From the NCBI RefSeq assembly GCF_003171655.1, contig NZ_QFZL01000004.1, positions 186,001 to 250,000 of the forward strand: DNA of 64,000 nt. The letters are read 5' to 3'. The translations under genes were made by a program, and so were the position numbers. This stretch comes from Stakelama portus. Its GTDB lineage: Bacteria; Pseudomonadota; Alphaproteobacteria; Sphingomonadales; Sphingomonadaceae. Of this stretch, positions 11,498 to 19,484 are shown piece after piece (the stretch's first letter is position 1; the number at the start of each line of letters is the position of its first letter). The notes under the pieces were generated by a model. That model saw nothing but the letters and a program-made list of their open reading frames with translations, did not search any database and had not been told where the DNA came from.

Positions 11498-14230
11498 ATG
11501 TCTGAAGTGCAGAAGGGGGCCCGCGCCATGCGGGTGGGGATTCGTTCGTTATTGACGGCATCGGTTGCCGTGCTCGCCATAGGCAGCGCCTATGCCCAAC
11601 AGGCCGGCAATGCGCAGGATGCTGCGCAGGACGACAGCCAGTATGAAGAGATTGTCGTCACCGGTTTCCGCGCCTCGCTGGAGGAAGGGCAGGATAACAA
11701 GCGCAACGCGCCGAACGTCATCGAAAGCATCGTGGCGGAAGATATCGCCAAGCTGCCCGATCTGAACGTCGCCGAAACGCTGCAGCGCATTCCGGGCGTC
11801 GCCGTATCGCGCGAAGGCGGCGAGGGCCGCAACATCACGCTGCGCGGCTTCGCGCCCGATTTCACGCGCACCACGCTGAACGGCATGGAAGTTCCCGCGT
11901 CGAGCGACGGCCTCGATTCGGGCGGCTTCACGCTCAATGCCGGACGCGCATTCGACTTCCACCTGTTCGCGTCGGAATTGTTCACGCGCATCGACGTCCA
12001 GAAGTCGCAGCGCGCATCGATCGAAGAGGGCGGCATCGCCGGCACCGTCGATCTCTATTCGGCCAAGCCGCTTGATTACGACAAGCCGGTGATCGTGATG
12101 TCGGCGCAGGCGGGCTATAATTCGCAGACCGAAAAGGTCGATCCGCGCTTCACCGCGCTGGTCAGCGATACCTTTGCCGACGGCACCCTTGGCGTGCTGC
12201 TGTCCGCGGCCTATTCCAAGCGCACGGTACAGCAATCGGGCTTTGGCACGGTGCGCTGGACCTCGCCCTATGCCAATGGCGATTCCTGGGCGGACACCAA
12301 TCCGACCGTGATCGGAACGGTCGACGGCAGCTGTGGTGCGACCGATCCGCTCGACTGTCTGTGGGCGCCGCGCCTGCCGCGTGCCGATTATTTCGGCAAT
12401 GATCAGGAACGTATCGGCCTTGCCGGATCGATCCAGTTCAAGCCGAGCGACAGCTTTGAAGTGACTCTCGACGTGCTGCATTCGGAGCTCGACAATGATC
12501 GCTACAGCTACAACTCGATGGAGTGGCTGCTGACCCATGGCGATCCGGGCAATTATACCGGCCAGACGCCGCTCGAATTCGTGGTCGGCCCCGATGGACG
12601 CCAGATCGTCGCCGCCAAGTTCGACGACGTCACTTCCTGGTATGAAAGCCGTCACCAGACGTCGAAGTCGAAGTTCAACCAGGTCGTGTTGTCGACCGAT
12701 TTCCAGTTTACCGACCGGCTGAAGGGCGATGCCATGGTCGGCTGGGCGCGCGACAGCGCCGATCGCTATGAGCTGCGCTTCTATGCGCGGTCGAACCCGC
12801 ATTATTATGCCTATGATTTCCGCGACAACCCGCTGGTTGCTGCGGTCGATTACGGCTCGTTCGATCCCAACGATCCCAACAGCTTTATCAATGCGACGAC
12901 TGCGGCGCATCGCACCAACGATGTCGATAAGGAGAATGTGACCGCAAAGGGCAATTTGTCCTTTGAAATGGGCCGCGCCACGATCCTTGCCGGCGGCGCG
13001 TTCAGCGATCGCACCGTCCGCTATCGCGAGGCATCGGGCTCCGCCGCCGACTTCGCGCCGCAAAATTATCTGCGCCCCTTCCCGATCTCGACCTTCGGAA
13101 ACGGGATCGGCTCGCCCGGGCTGGTGCCGTTCGCCGTAATCGATTTCGACAAGATCGATTCGACCGTCCTCACGCCGGGCTTCACTGACAATGTCGGCGC
13201 CGGATGGGATGTGGGTGAGCGCACCGCAGCCGGCTATATCGAAGTGCTGGGCAGCGTCGATATCGGCGGCATGGAACTGCGCTATGACGCGGGCGTCCGC
13301 TATGTGAAGACGATGGTTCGTTCGAGCGCGGTGGTCAGCGGTACGCCGGTCAAGGTGACCAATGATTATGACAACTGGCTGCCGTCGGCGAACCTGGCGC
13401 TGAACATCACGCCGTCAATCATCGCCCGCGCCGCCTATGCCCGCAGCATGACGCGGCCCAGCCTGGGCTCGCTCAATATCGCCGGTCCGCAATTCGGTTA
13501 TACCACCCGCACGGTCAGCAATATCGGCAACCCCAATCTGAAGCCGTATGAATCGAACGATCTCGATTTCTCGCTCGAATGGTACACGCCGGGCGGTGGT
13601 CTGATCGCGGTCGGATATTTCAACAAGGATATCGTCCGGTCGCTGAATACCCAGATCATCACCCAGATGATCGACCCGGTCTATTGGCCGGCAATCTATG
13701 CCGATCCGCAATATGATCCGTCCTACAATGCCGATCCGGCAGTGGTGCCCTACACCTTCTCGATCCCCGTCAACAACGAGGACGGAAACTCGGTCAAGGG
13801 CGTCGAAGTCACGCTGAACCAGCCCTTCACCTTCCTGCCCGGCGCGCTGCAATATTTCGGTATCGCGGCAAACTACACCCATGTGTCGGCGCGCGATTCG
13901 ACCGGGCTTTCGCCCAATTCGTACAACGCCACGGTATATTATGATCACAGCGATTTCGGCGCGCGCGTTTCGGTGAACAAGCGTGACGATTATCTGCTGT
14001 CGCAACCCGGCGGCAACGGCCATGTGCAGGAACGCAAATATGGCCCGACGCATGTCGACTTCTCGGCCTTCTACAACCTCACCGATCAATTTACGCTGAC
14101 GCTGGAAGGCATCAACATCACCAACGAGAAGGAAGTCATCTATGGCACGGGCCAGGGCGATCAGTACCTGTTCCGCGAATATAGCCGCACCGGCGCGCAG
14201 TGGTTCGTTGGCCTGCGCTTCACCTATTGA
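11498..14230 (+). CDS. TonB-dependent outer-membrane receptor, probably for pectin oligosaccharides
   Basis: A 910-residue receptor that would take up a bulky substrate across the outer membrane with TonB-ExbBD energy. A signal peptide (residues about 10-30, ending SAYAQ) is followed by the TonB-box-like EEIVVTGFRASL, the plug domain (NVAETLQRIPGVAVSR, NITLRGFAPDFTRTTLNGME, IDVQKSQRASIEEGGIAGTV) and a beta-barrel ending in the aromatic FVGLRFTY. The start at 11498 has GGGAGAAGG just upstream; an in-frame ATG at 11474 would leave the Shine-Dalgarno inside the gene. The plug resembles the CirA/carbohydrate class common in sphingomonads and Caulobacter. The substrate is inferred from the pectinesterase and esterase downstream. 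Confidence 0.9.
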   Translation: MSEVQKGARAMRVGIRSLLTASVAVLAIGSAYAQQAGNAQDAAQDDSQYEEIVVTGFRASLEEGQDNKRNAPNVIESIVAEDIAKLPDLNVAETLQRIPGVAVSREGGEGRNITLRGFAPDFTRTTLNGMEVPASSDGLDSGGFTLNAGRAFDFHLFASELFTRIDVQKSQRASIEEGGIAGTVDLYSAKPLDYDKPVIVMSAQAGYNSQTEKVDPRFTALVSDTFADGTLGVLLSAAYSKRTVQQSGFGTVRWTSPYANGDSWADTNPTVIGTVDGSCGATDPLDCLWAPRLPRADYFGNDQERIGLAGSIQFKPSDSFEVTLDVLHSELDNDRYSYNSMEWLLTHGDPGNYTGQTPLEFVVGPDGRQIVAAKFDDVTSWYESRHQTSKSKFNQVVLSTDFQFTDRLKGDAMVGWARDSADRYELRFYARSNPHYYAYDFRDNPLVAAVDYGSFDPNDPNSFINATTAAHRTNDVDKENVTAKGNLSFEMGRATILAGGAFSDRTVRYREASGSAADFAPQNYLRPFPISTFGNGIGSPGLVPFAVIDFDKIDSTVLTPGFTDNVGAGWDVGERTAAGYIEVLGSVDIGGMELRYDAGVRYVKTMVRSSAVVSGTPVKVTNDYDNWLPSANLALNITPSIIARAAYARSMTRPSLGSLNIAGPQFGYTTRTVSNIGNPNLKPYESNDLDFSLEWYTPGGGLIAVGYFNKDIVRSLNTQIITQMIDPVYWPAIYADPQYDPSYNADPAVVPYTFSIPVNNEDGNSVKGVEVTLNQPFTFLPGALQYFGIAANYTHVSARDSTGLSPNSYNATVYYDHSDFGARVSVNKRDDYLLSQPGGNGHVQERKYGPTHVDFSAFYNLTDQFTLTLEGINITNEKEVIYGTGQGDQYLFREYSRTGAQWFVGLRFTY

Positions 14231-14234
14231 TCCT

Positions 14235-15350
14235 GTGATCGGGCGCTTTCCTGTGCGGGAAGCGCCCGTCGCCGCACCGCGCTCCCCGCGCGTTCGCCGC
14301 CTCGGCTGGCGCGGGGCCGTGGGGCTGGCGCTCGGCCTGCTGGTCACGGCCTGCGCCACGCCGGAGGCGGCACAAGCGCCCGCCAGCGTTTCGGCCAGCG
14401 CTTCTCACACCGGAACGGTGCCGTTCGACCTGTCCTACACCATCTCGAGCCGCTTTGCGCAGAACCGCGCCGAGCATCCCGATTATCGCCTTCCCGAGGT
14501 CGCGCTGTCCGACGGGCGGCGCTTGTTGTTCGAACGGCGCTATCGCGAAGTCGACGGGCGCGAACTCCATCTCGACCTGTTCCTGCCTGCGGCTTCCGCG
14601 AAGCCCGCGCAAACGATCGTGCTGGTCCATGGCGGCGCGTGGCGATCGGGCGACAAGTCCAATTTCTATGCGATCGCCGACCATCTGTCGCGTGCGGGCT
14701 ATGCGGTGGCGCTGCCCGCTTTTCGGCTGGCGCCGCAAGCCGCCTATCCTGCCGGGCTGACCGACATCAACGCCGCGATCGGCTGGCTGCGCGACAATGC
14801 CGCCATGCTGGGCATCGACGCGGCACGGATCGCGATCGGCGGCGAATCTTCGGGTGGGCAGATGGCGGCATTGCTCGCCTATAGCTGCGGTACGCCGCTA
14901 TTTTCCGCTGACGGGAACGCGGCCCCGGCGATCAGCGCACTGATCGATATCGACGGCGTGCTCGATTTCACGACGCCGCTTGCGCTTGCCAACGAAAACC
15001 GCGCGGGCGTCGATTCGCCTGCTGCGAAGTGGCTTGGCGGGTCATGGGAACAGATCCCCGACCGCTGGCGCGAAGCAAGCGCGGCGACGCATCTCAGTCC
15101 CGCCGCTCCGCCGACACTGGTGATCAGCGGCGAAGCCGCGCGCTTCACGGCGGGATGGGATGCGGTGCAGCCCGCGCTCGATCGCTGGGGCATCGCCAAT
15201 GCCGAAATACACTTTGCCGGACAGCCGCACACTTTCTGGCTGTTCGAACCCTATGCCGGTCAGGTCGCCGATGCGATCGACGGCTTTCTGCAGCGCCAGG
15301 ATGTCGCGGCGGCCCGCCCCTGTGTCCGCGCGACCGGAGACACGCAATGA
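14235..15350 (+). CDS. Alpha/beta-hydrolase lipoprotein, probable carbohydrate (pectin) acetylesterase
   Basis: About 371 residues. A basic N-terminus and hydrophobic stretch end in the lipobox LLVTAC, so the mature protein should be lipid-anchored in the periplasm or outer membrane. The fold is the HGGAW/GXSXG esterase-lipase type: oxyanion loop VLVHGGAWRSGDK, nucleophile GGESSGGQMA, and a C-terminal histidine in GQPHTFWLF. The relatives are carbohydrate acetyl/feruloyl esterases, and with a CE8 pectinesterase directly downstream (ATGA overlap) removal of acetyl groups from pectin is the best guess. The start is uncertain: GTG at 14235, GTG at 14253, or a later GTG at about 14320 if the hairpin lies upstream of the real start. 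Confidence 0.8.
   Translation: MIGRFPVREAPVAAPRSPRVRRLGWRGAVGLALGLLVTACATPEAAQAPASVSASASHTGTVPFDLSYTISSRFAQNRAEHPDYRLPEVALSDGRRLLFERRYREVDGRELHLDLFLPAASAKPAQTIVLVHGGAWRSGDKSNFYAIADHLSRAGYAVALPAFRLAPQAAYPAGLTDINAAIGWLRDNAAMLGIDAARIAIGGESSGGQMAALLAYSCGTPLFSADGNAAPAISALIDIDGVLDFTTPLALANENRAGVDSPAAKWLGGSWEQIPDRWREASAATHLSPAAPPTLVISGEAARFTAGWDAVQPALDRWGIANAEIHFAGQPHTFWLFEPYAGQVADAIDGFLQRQDVAAARPCVRATGDTQ
14241..14267 (+). terminator. Stem-loop between receptor and esterase genes, likely attenuator or mRNA-stabilising hairpin
   Basis: An 11-bp stem (GGGCGCTTTCC against GGGAAGCGCCC, one T-G pair) with loop TGTGC begins 10 bases after the receptor stop. No T-run follows, so it is not a standard intrinsic terminator. 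Such hairpins behind outer-membrane receptor genes can stabilise the upstream message and reduce read-through into the enzyme genes. Confidence 0.5.
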
Positions 15351-16480
15351 AACCGATCCTCGCCACACTGGCCGCCGCACTGGCGCTGACCGCGTGCACC
15401 GCCGATTCGGGCGTAGCGCCCGGCGGCGTTGCGGCGCCGGACCGGATGCTGACCTTCGAAGTCCGCAAGCAATGCGATGCGGCGCCGCGCTGCTTCGAAA
15501 CGGTGCAGGGTGCCGTCGATGCTGCCGCGGCGACGCCCGAAACGGTGCCGGTGACGATTCGCGTCGGTGCGGGCGATTTCAATGAGCGGGTCGAGATACG
15601 GCGCGGCAATCTGACGCTGACCGGGGCCGGGCGCGACGCAACGCGGCTGCACCATGACCTTGTCGCCGAAAATGCCGGCAAATATCACCGCAACAATTGG
15701 GGGACCGCGGGATCGGCGACCCTGACGCTCGACGGCGACCGGATCGATGTGCGCGCGATGACGATCGAAAACACCTTCGACTACCTCGCCAACGACGCGT
15801 TACCCGGCGATGATCCGCGCAAGATCGGCAATTCACAGGCGCTGGCTGTGCTGCTCGACATTCACAGCGACCGCGTCGCGTTCGAGGATGTGGCGCTGCT
15901 CGGCTATCAGGACACGATCTTCGCCAATGGCGCACGCGCCTATTTCCACAATGGCCTGATCGCGGGGAATGTCGATTTCATCTTCGGCAACGGCCAGTTG
16001 CTGATCGAGGATAGCGAGCTGCGTACGCGCCGCCGTGCGGGCGAGGACAATGACCATGGCTTCCAATCCTTCCTGCTCGCCCCCTCCACGCCGATCCAGC
16101 AGGCGATCGGGCTGGTGGTCCATCATTCCCGGCTGACGCGCGAAGCCGGCGTCCCGGACGCCAGCGTGGCGCTGGCGCGGCCATGGCACCCGACCACGCG
16201 CTTCCCCGATGGCCGCTATGCCGATCCCGATGCCGTCGGGCAGGCGATGTTCATCGACTGCTATATGGACGCGCATATCCATCCCGATCACTGGGCGAGC
16301 ATGCCTGGAACCGCGCGCGACGGCACAAAGACCGATATTTTCCAGCCACAGGATTCGCGCTTTTACGAAAGCGGTTCGCACGGCCCGGGCGCGCGGCATC
16401 GCGACATCGGCATCACCTGGCGCCCCGACATGTCGATCGATCAGATCCGCGCCAGACTCTTCGAGGGCTGGTCGCGCTGA
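15347..16480 (+). CDS. Pectinesterase (pectin methylesterase, CE8 family), lipoprotein
   Basis: A 377-residue enzyme that de-methylates homogalacturonan, releasing methanol. The signal sequence MKPILATLAAALALTAC ends in a lipobox cysteine, so it is probably a periplasmic or surface lipoprotein. CE8 signatures are all present: GYQDTIFA (Gln and first catalytic Asp), AGNVDFIFGNG (second Asp) and LARPWHPTTR (substrate-binding Arg-Trp), on a right-handed beta-helix of normal length. The ATG overlaps the preceding stop (ATGA), so it is coupled to the esterase gene. A hairpin follows the stop and would end the operon. Confidence 0.93.
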   Translation: MKPILATLAAALALTACTADSGVAPGGVAAPDRMLTFEVRKQCDAAPRCFETVQGAVDAAAATPETVPVTIRVGAGDFNERVEIRRGNLTLTGAGRDATRLHHDLVAENAGKYHRNNWGTAGSATLTLDGDRIDVRAMTIENTFDYLANDALPGDDPRKIGNSQALAVLLDIHSDRVAFEDVALLGYQDTIFANGARAYFHNGLIAGNVDFIFGNGQLLIEDSELRTRRRAGEDNDHGFQSFLLAPSTPIQQAIGLVVHHSRLTREAGVPDASVALARPWHPTTRFPDGRYADPDAVGQAMFIDCYMDAHIHPDHWASMPGTARDGTKTDIFQPQDSRFYESGSHGPGARHRDIGITWRPDMSIDQIRARLFEGWSR

Positions 16481-16486
16481 ATATCG

Positions 16487-16508
16487 CAGGCGACACACGT
16501 GTCGCCTG
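16487..16508 (+). terminator. Probable terminator hairpin of the pectin operon
   Basis: CAGGCGAC and GTCGCCTG form a perfect 8-bp stem around ACACGT, starting 7 bases after the pectinesterase stop. It is followed by a mixed TTCAATT stretch rather than a clean T-run, so termination efficiency is uncertain. Confidence 0.5.
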
Positions 16509-16523
16509 TTCAATTGCGCGATT

Positions 16524-16537
16524 TTGACTCGGGTCAA
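16524..16537 (+). promoter_or_regulatory. Fnr box upstream of the 16598 gene
   Basis: TTGACTCGGGTCAA, a perfect 5-4-5 palindrome of the Fnr/FixK class (TTGAT-N4-ATCAA with T-to-C at the fifth position). It is centred 67 bases before the start of the following gene, a position allowing activation. The fnrL gene lies immediately downstream on the other strand. Confidence 0.72.
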
Positions 16538-16597
16538 ACCATGCTGACCCGGGGCGGATTATTCCGGTGCCATGGCAAACTGCCCGGAGTATTCGTG

Positions 16598-17137
16598 ATG
16601 CCCTCGTCCGGTCCGTTCTGGATTTCCCCAGCCGATATCGACATCGATCATCAGGTGCAGGAGGCGCTGTGCCATGATCTGGAGCGTGTCGCCGATGCGT
16701 TGCCGGGATTGCCGACGCCGGCCAAAGTGCGCAGGCTGGCCGAACGGGTCGACCGCGTCGTTGACGAACATTTCCCCCGTGCCGAAGCGCTTTTCGCCGC
16801 CATGCCCGATTCCGAACGGCCGACCGAACAGGAATTGCGCCGCCTGCGCAACATGCACAGCATGGATGCCGTCCATGGTGAGGATCTGATCGACATCATG
16901 TGGGACCGGGTGTGCGATCGCTCCACCGGCAGCCAGAACGATCTGGCCTATATGCTGCGCTGCTTCTTCGACGGATGTCGCCGTGCCATCGCGTACAAGG
17001 AATCTTTATTGGCGAGGGGCCAGCGGCTGCCGGTCAATCCGGATCGGCAATCGCCGCAAGCCGCTCGCGAGAAAGGATCGTGCAGGAACGATCGCCTTTC
17101 TCCAACGCAATCACACCGTCTTTTCGCAGCCGGGTGA
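16598..17137 (+). CDS. Helical protein of unknown function, possibly hemerythrin-like, under an Fnr box
   Basis: A 179-residue soluble, alpha-helical protein starting MPSSGPFWISPADIDIDH, with GGAG eight bases before the ATG (a GTG three bases upstream is also possible). His and Glu residues are spaced along predicted helices (DHQVQEALCHDLE, DEHFPRAEALF, MHSMDAVHGEDLID), which recalls di-iron hemerythrin/HHE proteins, but the pattern is not a clean match. The last 34 codons overlap the 3' end of fnrL on the opposite strand by 104 bases. The Fnr box 61 bases upstream implies induction at low oxygen. I cannot name the function. Confidence 0.6.
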   Translation: MPSSGPFWISPADIDIDHQVQEALCHDLERVADALPGLPTPAKVRRLAERVDRVVDEHFPRAEALFAAMPDSERPTEQELRRLRNMHSMDAVHGEDLIDIMWDRVCDRSTGSQNDLAYMLRCFFDGCRRAIAYKESLLARGQRLPVNPDRQSPQAAREKGSCRNDRLSPTQSHRLFAAG

Positions 17138-17747
17138 GTTGTCGGCTGACGGTTTCGATCGTGAGGCCGAGATAATCGGCCATTTCGCCACGGCTGATCG
17201 GCAAGGCGATTTCGCTGGCGCTATCGTCTTCGTCGCTGCCCATGCGTTCCGACACTTCGAGCAGGAAGCTGGCGATGCGTTCGACCGCGTTCTTTCTGCC
17301 GAGTGCGAGAATGCGATTTTGCGCGTCGGTAAGCGATTCCATCGTCCGTTCGAGCAGCTTGCGTTCCATCGCGCGATGTTCGTCGAGCGTGCGTTCGAAC
17401 GGACCGCGCGGGAACAGGCAGAGATCGGTTTCGCCGACCGCCGTGATCGTCAGCGGCGCATCCTGCGCAAAGGGCTGGCCGACGAAATCGCCCGGATAGA
17501 GAAGGCCGACAATCTGTTCGCGGCCATCGGGTGTCGATGCGGTGACCTTCACTGCGCCGGAAACGATATTGGCGCAGAGCGAATTGGGATCGCCCGACCA
17601 GGTAACGACCTGACCCGCCGGAAAGGTCTTGCGGCGGGCGATGTCGCTCAATGCATGAAGCTCGTCATCGCGCATCGCACTGCACAGGGACGTATCGCGC
17701 ACCAGACACTCGGCACAACGGGAAGGCAGACTAGGCATAAGGCGCAT
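17034..17747 (-). CDS. fnrL: Fnr/Crp-family oxygen-sensing regulator (FnrL type)
   Basis: A 237-residue regulator starting MRLMPSLPSRCAECL (an alternative ATG is three codons later). The [4Fe-4S] ligands can be placed as Cys11, Cys14 and Cys22 (CX2CX7C, the alphaproteobacterial FnrL spacing) and Cys110 (GETDLCLF). The cyclic-nucleotide-binding-like fold is followed by a dimerisation helix and the helix-turn-helix EMADYLGLTIETVSRQL, where E..SR is the residue set that reads TTGA half-sites. It should activate genes when oxygen is scarce. It is the last gene of hemN - small Cys-rich gene - fnrL, and palindromes it could bind lie at 16524, 19391, 19413 and 28080. Confidence 0.93.
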   Translation of the reverse strand: MRLMPSLPSRCAECLVRDTSLCSAMRDDELHALSDIARRKTFPAGQVVTWSGDPNSLCANIVSGAVKVTASTPDGREQIVGLLYPGDFVGQPFAQDAPLTITAVGETDLCLFPRGPFERTLDEHRAMERKLLERTMESLTDAQNRILALGRKNAVERIASFLLEVSERMGSDEDDSASEIALPISRGEMADYLGLTIETVSRQLTRLRKDGVIALEKGDRSCTILSRERLAAIADPD

Positions 17748-17773
17748 ATCGCCCGCCTGCCCCCGGATGTAAA

Positions 17774-18043
17774 TCAGCGATCTTCCGGATCGTCCTCGTC
17801 GCTGTCTTCCCAGGCGCAGCGCATGCAGGCGGCGTGACAGCCCCCCGCGCAATCGGAACGCCGCTCGCCCTTCCCCCGGATCGGGATCTGGATCGTGCCG
17901 ATCGTGCCATTCATCCCGCAAATCGAGACGCTTATGGTGCGTGCTCCGGCCTGAGCCGGGAATGCCGAAAGCAGTGGCAGGACCGACGTCATCGCGGCGG
18001 CCGCCAATGCAGTCCTTCCGGCCCAGCGGTGCTCAGACAGCAT
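17774..18043 (-). CDS. Small exported cysteine-rich protein between hemN and fnrL
   Basis: An 89-residue protein. An N-terminal signal peptide (TALAAAAMTSVLPLLSAFPAQA) is followed by a short mature part with ISVSICGMNG and the cluster DCAGGCHAACMRC, then an acidic tail. Five cysteines and a histidine near the C-terminus suggest a metal, heme or disulfide function, and the CHAxC element recurs, as far as I recall, in uncharacterised small alphaproteobacterial proteins. The ATG at 18043 overlaps the hemN stop by 11 bases and fnrL starts 26 bases downstream, so it is cotranscribed with both. Function unknown. Confidence 0.68.
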   Translation of the reverse strand: MLSEHRWAGRTALAAAAMTSVLPLLSAFPAQAGARTISVSICGMNGTIGTIQIPIRGKGERRSDCAGGCHAACMRCAWEDSDEDDPEDR

Positions 18044-19355
18044 TGCTGAACCGCACGCCGCTATTGTGTCGATAGGGATCGAGTGTCGCTGCCACAGTGC
18101 GCGCATAAGGAAGCGATTCGGGCGCCAGCGTCAACCTTGCACCTTCCCACGCGATCAGGCCGCGTTCGGCAAAGGGCGTCAGCCGGTCGCGAATCTCGGC
18201 GAGATCGGGGAGGGCGGCGAGGTCGGCCGAACCGACGCACAGCAGCTTTTCGATCGCAACCCCGCGCAGCCGGTCGAGCGTGCCGCGGTGGAGGCCGCGC
18301 GTCGTCGCCAGCGTTCCGTTGCCGATACGCAGATGCCAGCGACCGGCATTTTTCTCGTTCTGCAACAGCGCGCCGGGAAAGGCGCTGATCGCCGACGCGC
18401 CCAGGCCGATCAATATGTCGGACGGGTCCTCGGTAAAGCCCTGGAAATTGCGGCGCAGCGTGCCGTTGCGGGATGCGACGGCAAGCGCGTCATGGGGCAG
18501 CGCGAAATGATCGAAACCGACCGCCTCATACCCCGCCTGCGTAAGCAGCGCGTGCGACAGGATGGCCTGATCGAAACGCGTCCGCGCGTCGGGCAGGGCG
18601 CTGGCATCGATCTGGCGCTGGCGCGGCAGAAGGTGGGGCACATGCGCATAGCCGAACACCGCCAGCCGTTCCGGTTGCAGTTCGATCGCCTGTTCGATCG
18701 AATCGCGCAGCAGCGCCGCCGATTGTCCGGGCAGGCCGTACATGAGATCGAAATTGAGCGAATCGACGCCCGCGCCGCGCAGCAGCGACACGGTGCGGGC
18801 AATATGTTCGGCGGGCTGGACCCGGCCGATCGCGGCCTGAATTTCGGGCGAGAAGGTCTGCACGCCCAGACTGGCGCGGGTAGCGCCCTGACGCCACATC
18901 GCTTCTGCCCAGGGCGCGTCGAAACCGCGCGGATCGAGCTCGACCGAAAGCACTGCATCGCGGCATGCAAAGGCATCGCGAACCCGCCCCGCAAGCGATT
19001 CGAACTGTTCGGGCGACAGCGCATTGGGGCTGCCGCCGCCGAACGCGACACGCGCGACCCGGCCATGCCCGCGCAAATGATGCGCGATCAGGTCGATTTC
19101 CTCGCCCAGCCGATGGACATAGGCGGCAAGCCGTCCCGAACGGTTGGCCGCACCGGTATTGCATCCGCAATACCAGCAGACCTCATGGCAATAGGGGATG
19201 TGCAGATAGAGCGAGAGCGGCGCGTCGATATCGACTGCGGCCAGCGTGCTTGCAAGATCGGCGGGGCCGACCGAGTCGCCGAACTCCGCCGCAGTCGGAA
19301 AGCTCGTGTAACGCGGTACGGGCGTCGCCAGCAATTCGGGGTGATAGCTCCACAT
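18033..19355 (-). CDS. hemN: Oxygen-independent coproporphyrinogen III oxidase
   Basis: A 440-residue radical-SAM enzyme that decarboxylates coproporphyrinogen III to protoporphyrinogen IX without oxygen, needed for heme (and so cbb3 oxidase) at low oxygen. The cluster motif is Cys56-X3-Cys60-X2-Cys63-X-Cys65 (YCHEVCWYCGC), and the HemN-specific fourth cysteine in CGC separates it from HemW-like proteins. FGGGSPNAL and the SLNFDLMYGLPGQ region follow, with a normal C-terminal domain. The start MWSYHPELLATPVPRYTSFP is the usual HemN N-terminus. Two Fnr boxes lie 36 to 71 bases upstream. Confidence 0.96.
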   Translation of the reverse strand: MWSYHPELLATPVPRYTSFPTAAEFGDSVGPADLASTLAAVDIDAPLSLYLHIPYCHEVCWYCGCNTGAANRSGRLAAYVHRLGEEIDLIAHHLRGHGRVARVAFGGGSPNALSPEQFESLAGRVRDAFACRDAVLSVELDPRGFDAPWAEAMWRQGATRASLGVQTFSPEIQAAIGRVQPAEHIARTVSLLRGAGVDSLNFDLMYGLPGQSAALLRDSIEQAIELQPERLAVFGYAHVPHLLPRQRQIDASALPDARTRFDQAILSHALLTQAGYEAVGFDHFALPHDALAVASRNGTLRRNFQGFTEDPSDILIGLGASAISAFPGALLQNEKNAGRWHLRIGNGTLATTRGLHRGTLDRLRGVAIEKLLCVGSADLAALPDLAEIRDRLTPFAERGLIAWEGARLTLAPESLPYARTVAATLDPYRHNSGVRFSNAV

Positions 19356-19390
19356 GCCCGCTTCCCTAATGGGACACGCGCGCGAGGCGT

Positions 19391-19404
19391 TTGACGCCGG
19401 TCAA
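19391..19404. promoter_or_regulatory. Fnr box A in the hemN/ompW divergent promoter region
   Basis: TTGACGCCGGTCAA, a perfect 5-4-5 palindrome identical in its half-sites to the box at 16524. It lies 36 bases from the hemN start and 81 from the ompW start, so it can serve either or both divergent units. Confidence 0.72.
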
Positions 19405-19412
19405 GCTGGAAT

Positions 19413-19426
19413 TTGAGCAGTCTCAA
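19413..19426. promoter_or_regulatory. Fnr-like box B in the hemN/ompW divergent promoter region
   Basis: TTGAGCAGTCTCAA, another perfect 14-base palindrome keeping the TTGA/TCAA ends but with G/C at the fifth position. It is exactly 22 bp from box A, about two helical turns, so two Fnr dimers could sit on the same face of the DNA. Confidence 0.5.
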
Positions 19427-19484
19427 GGCCGCTGGTTCAGCTGGGGTTCAAAGGCTCCTCACCGACTTGATACGGAGATACGAA

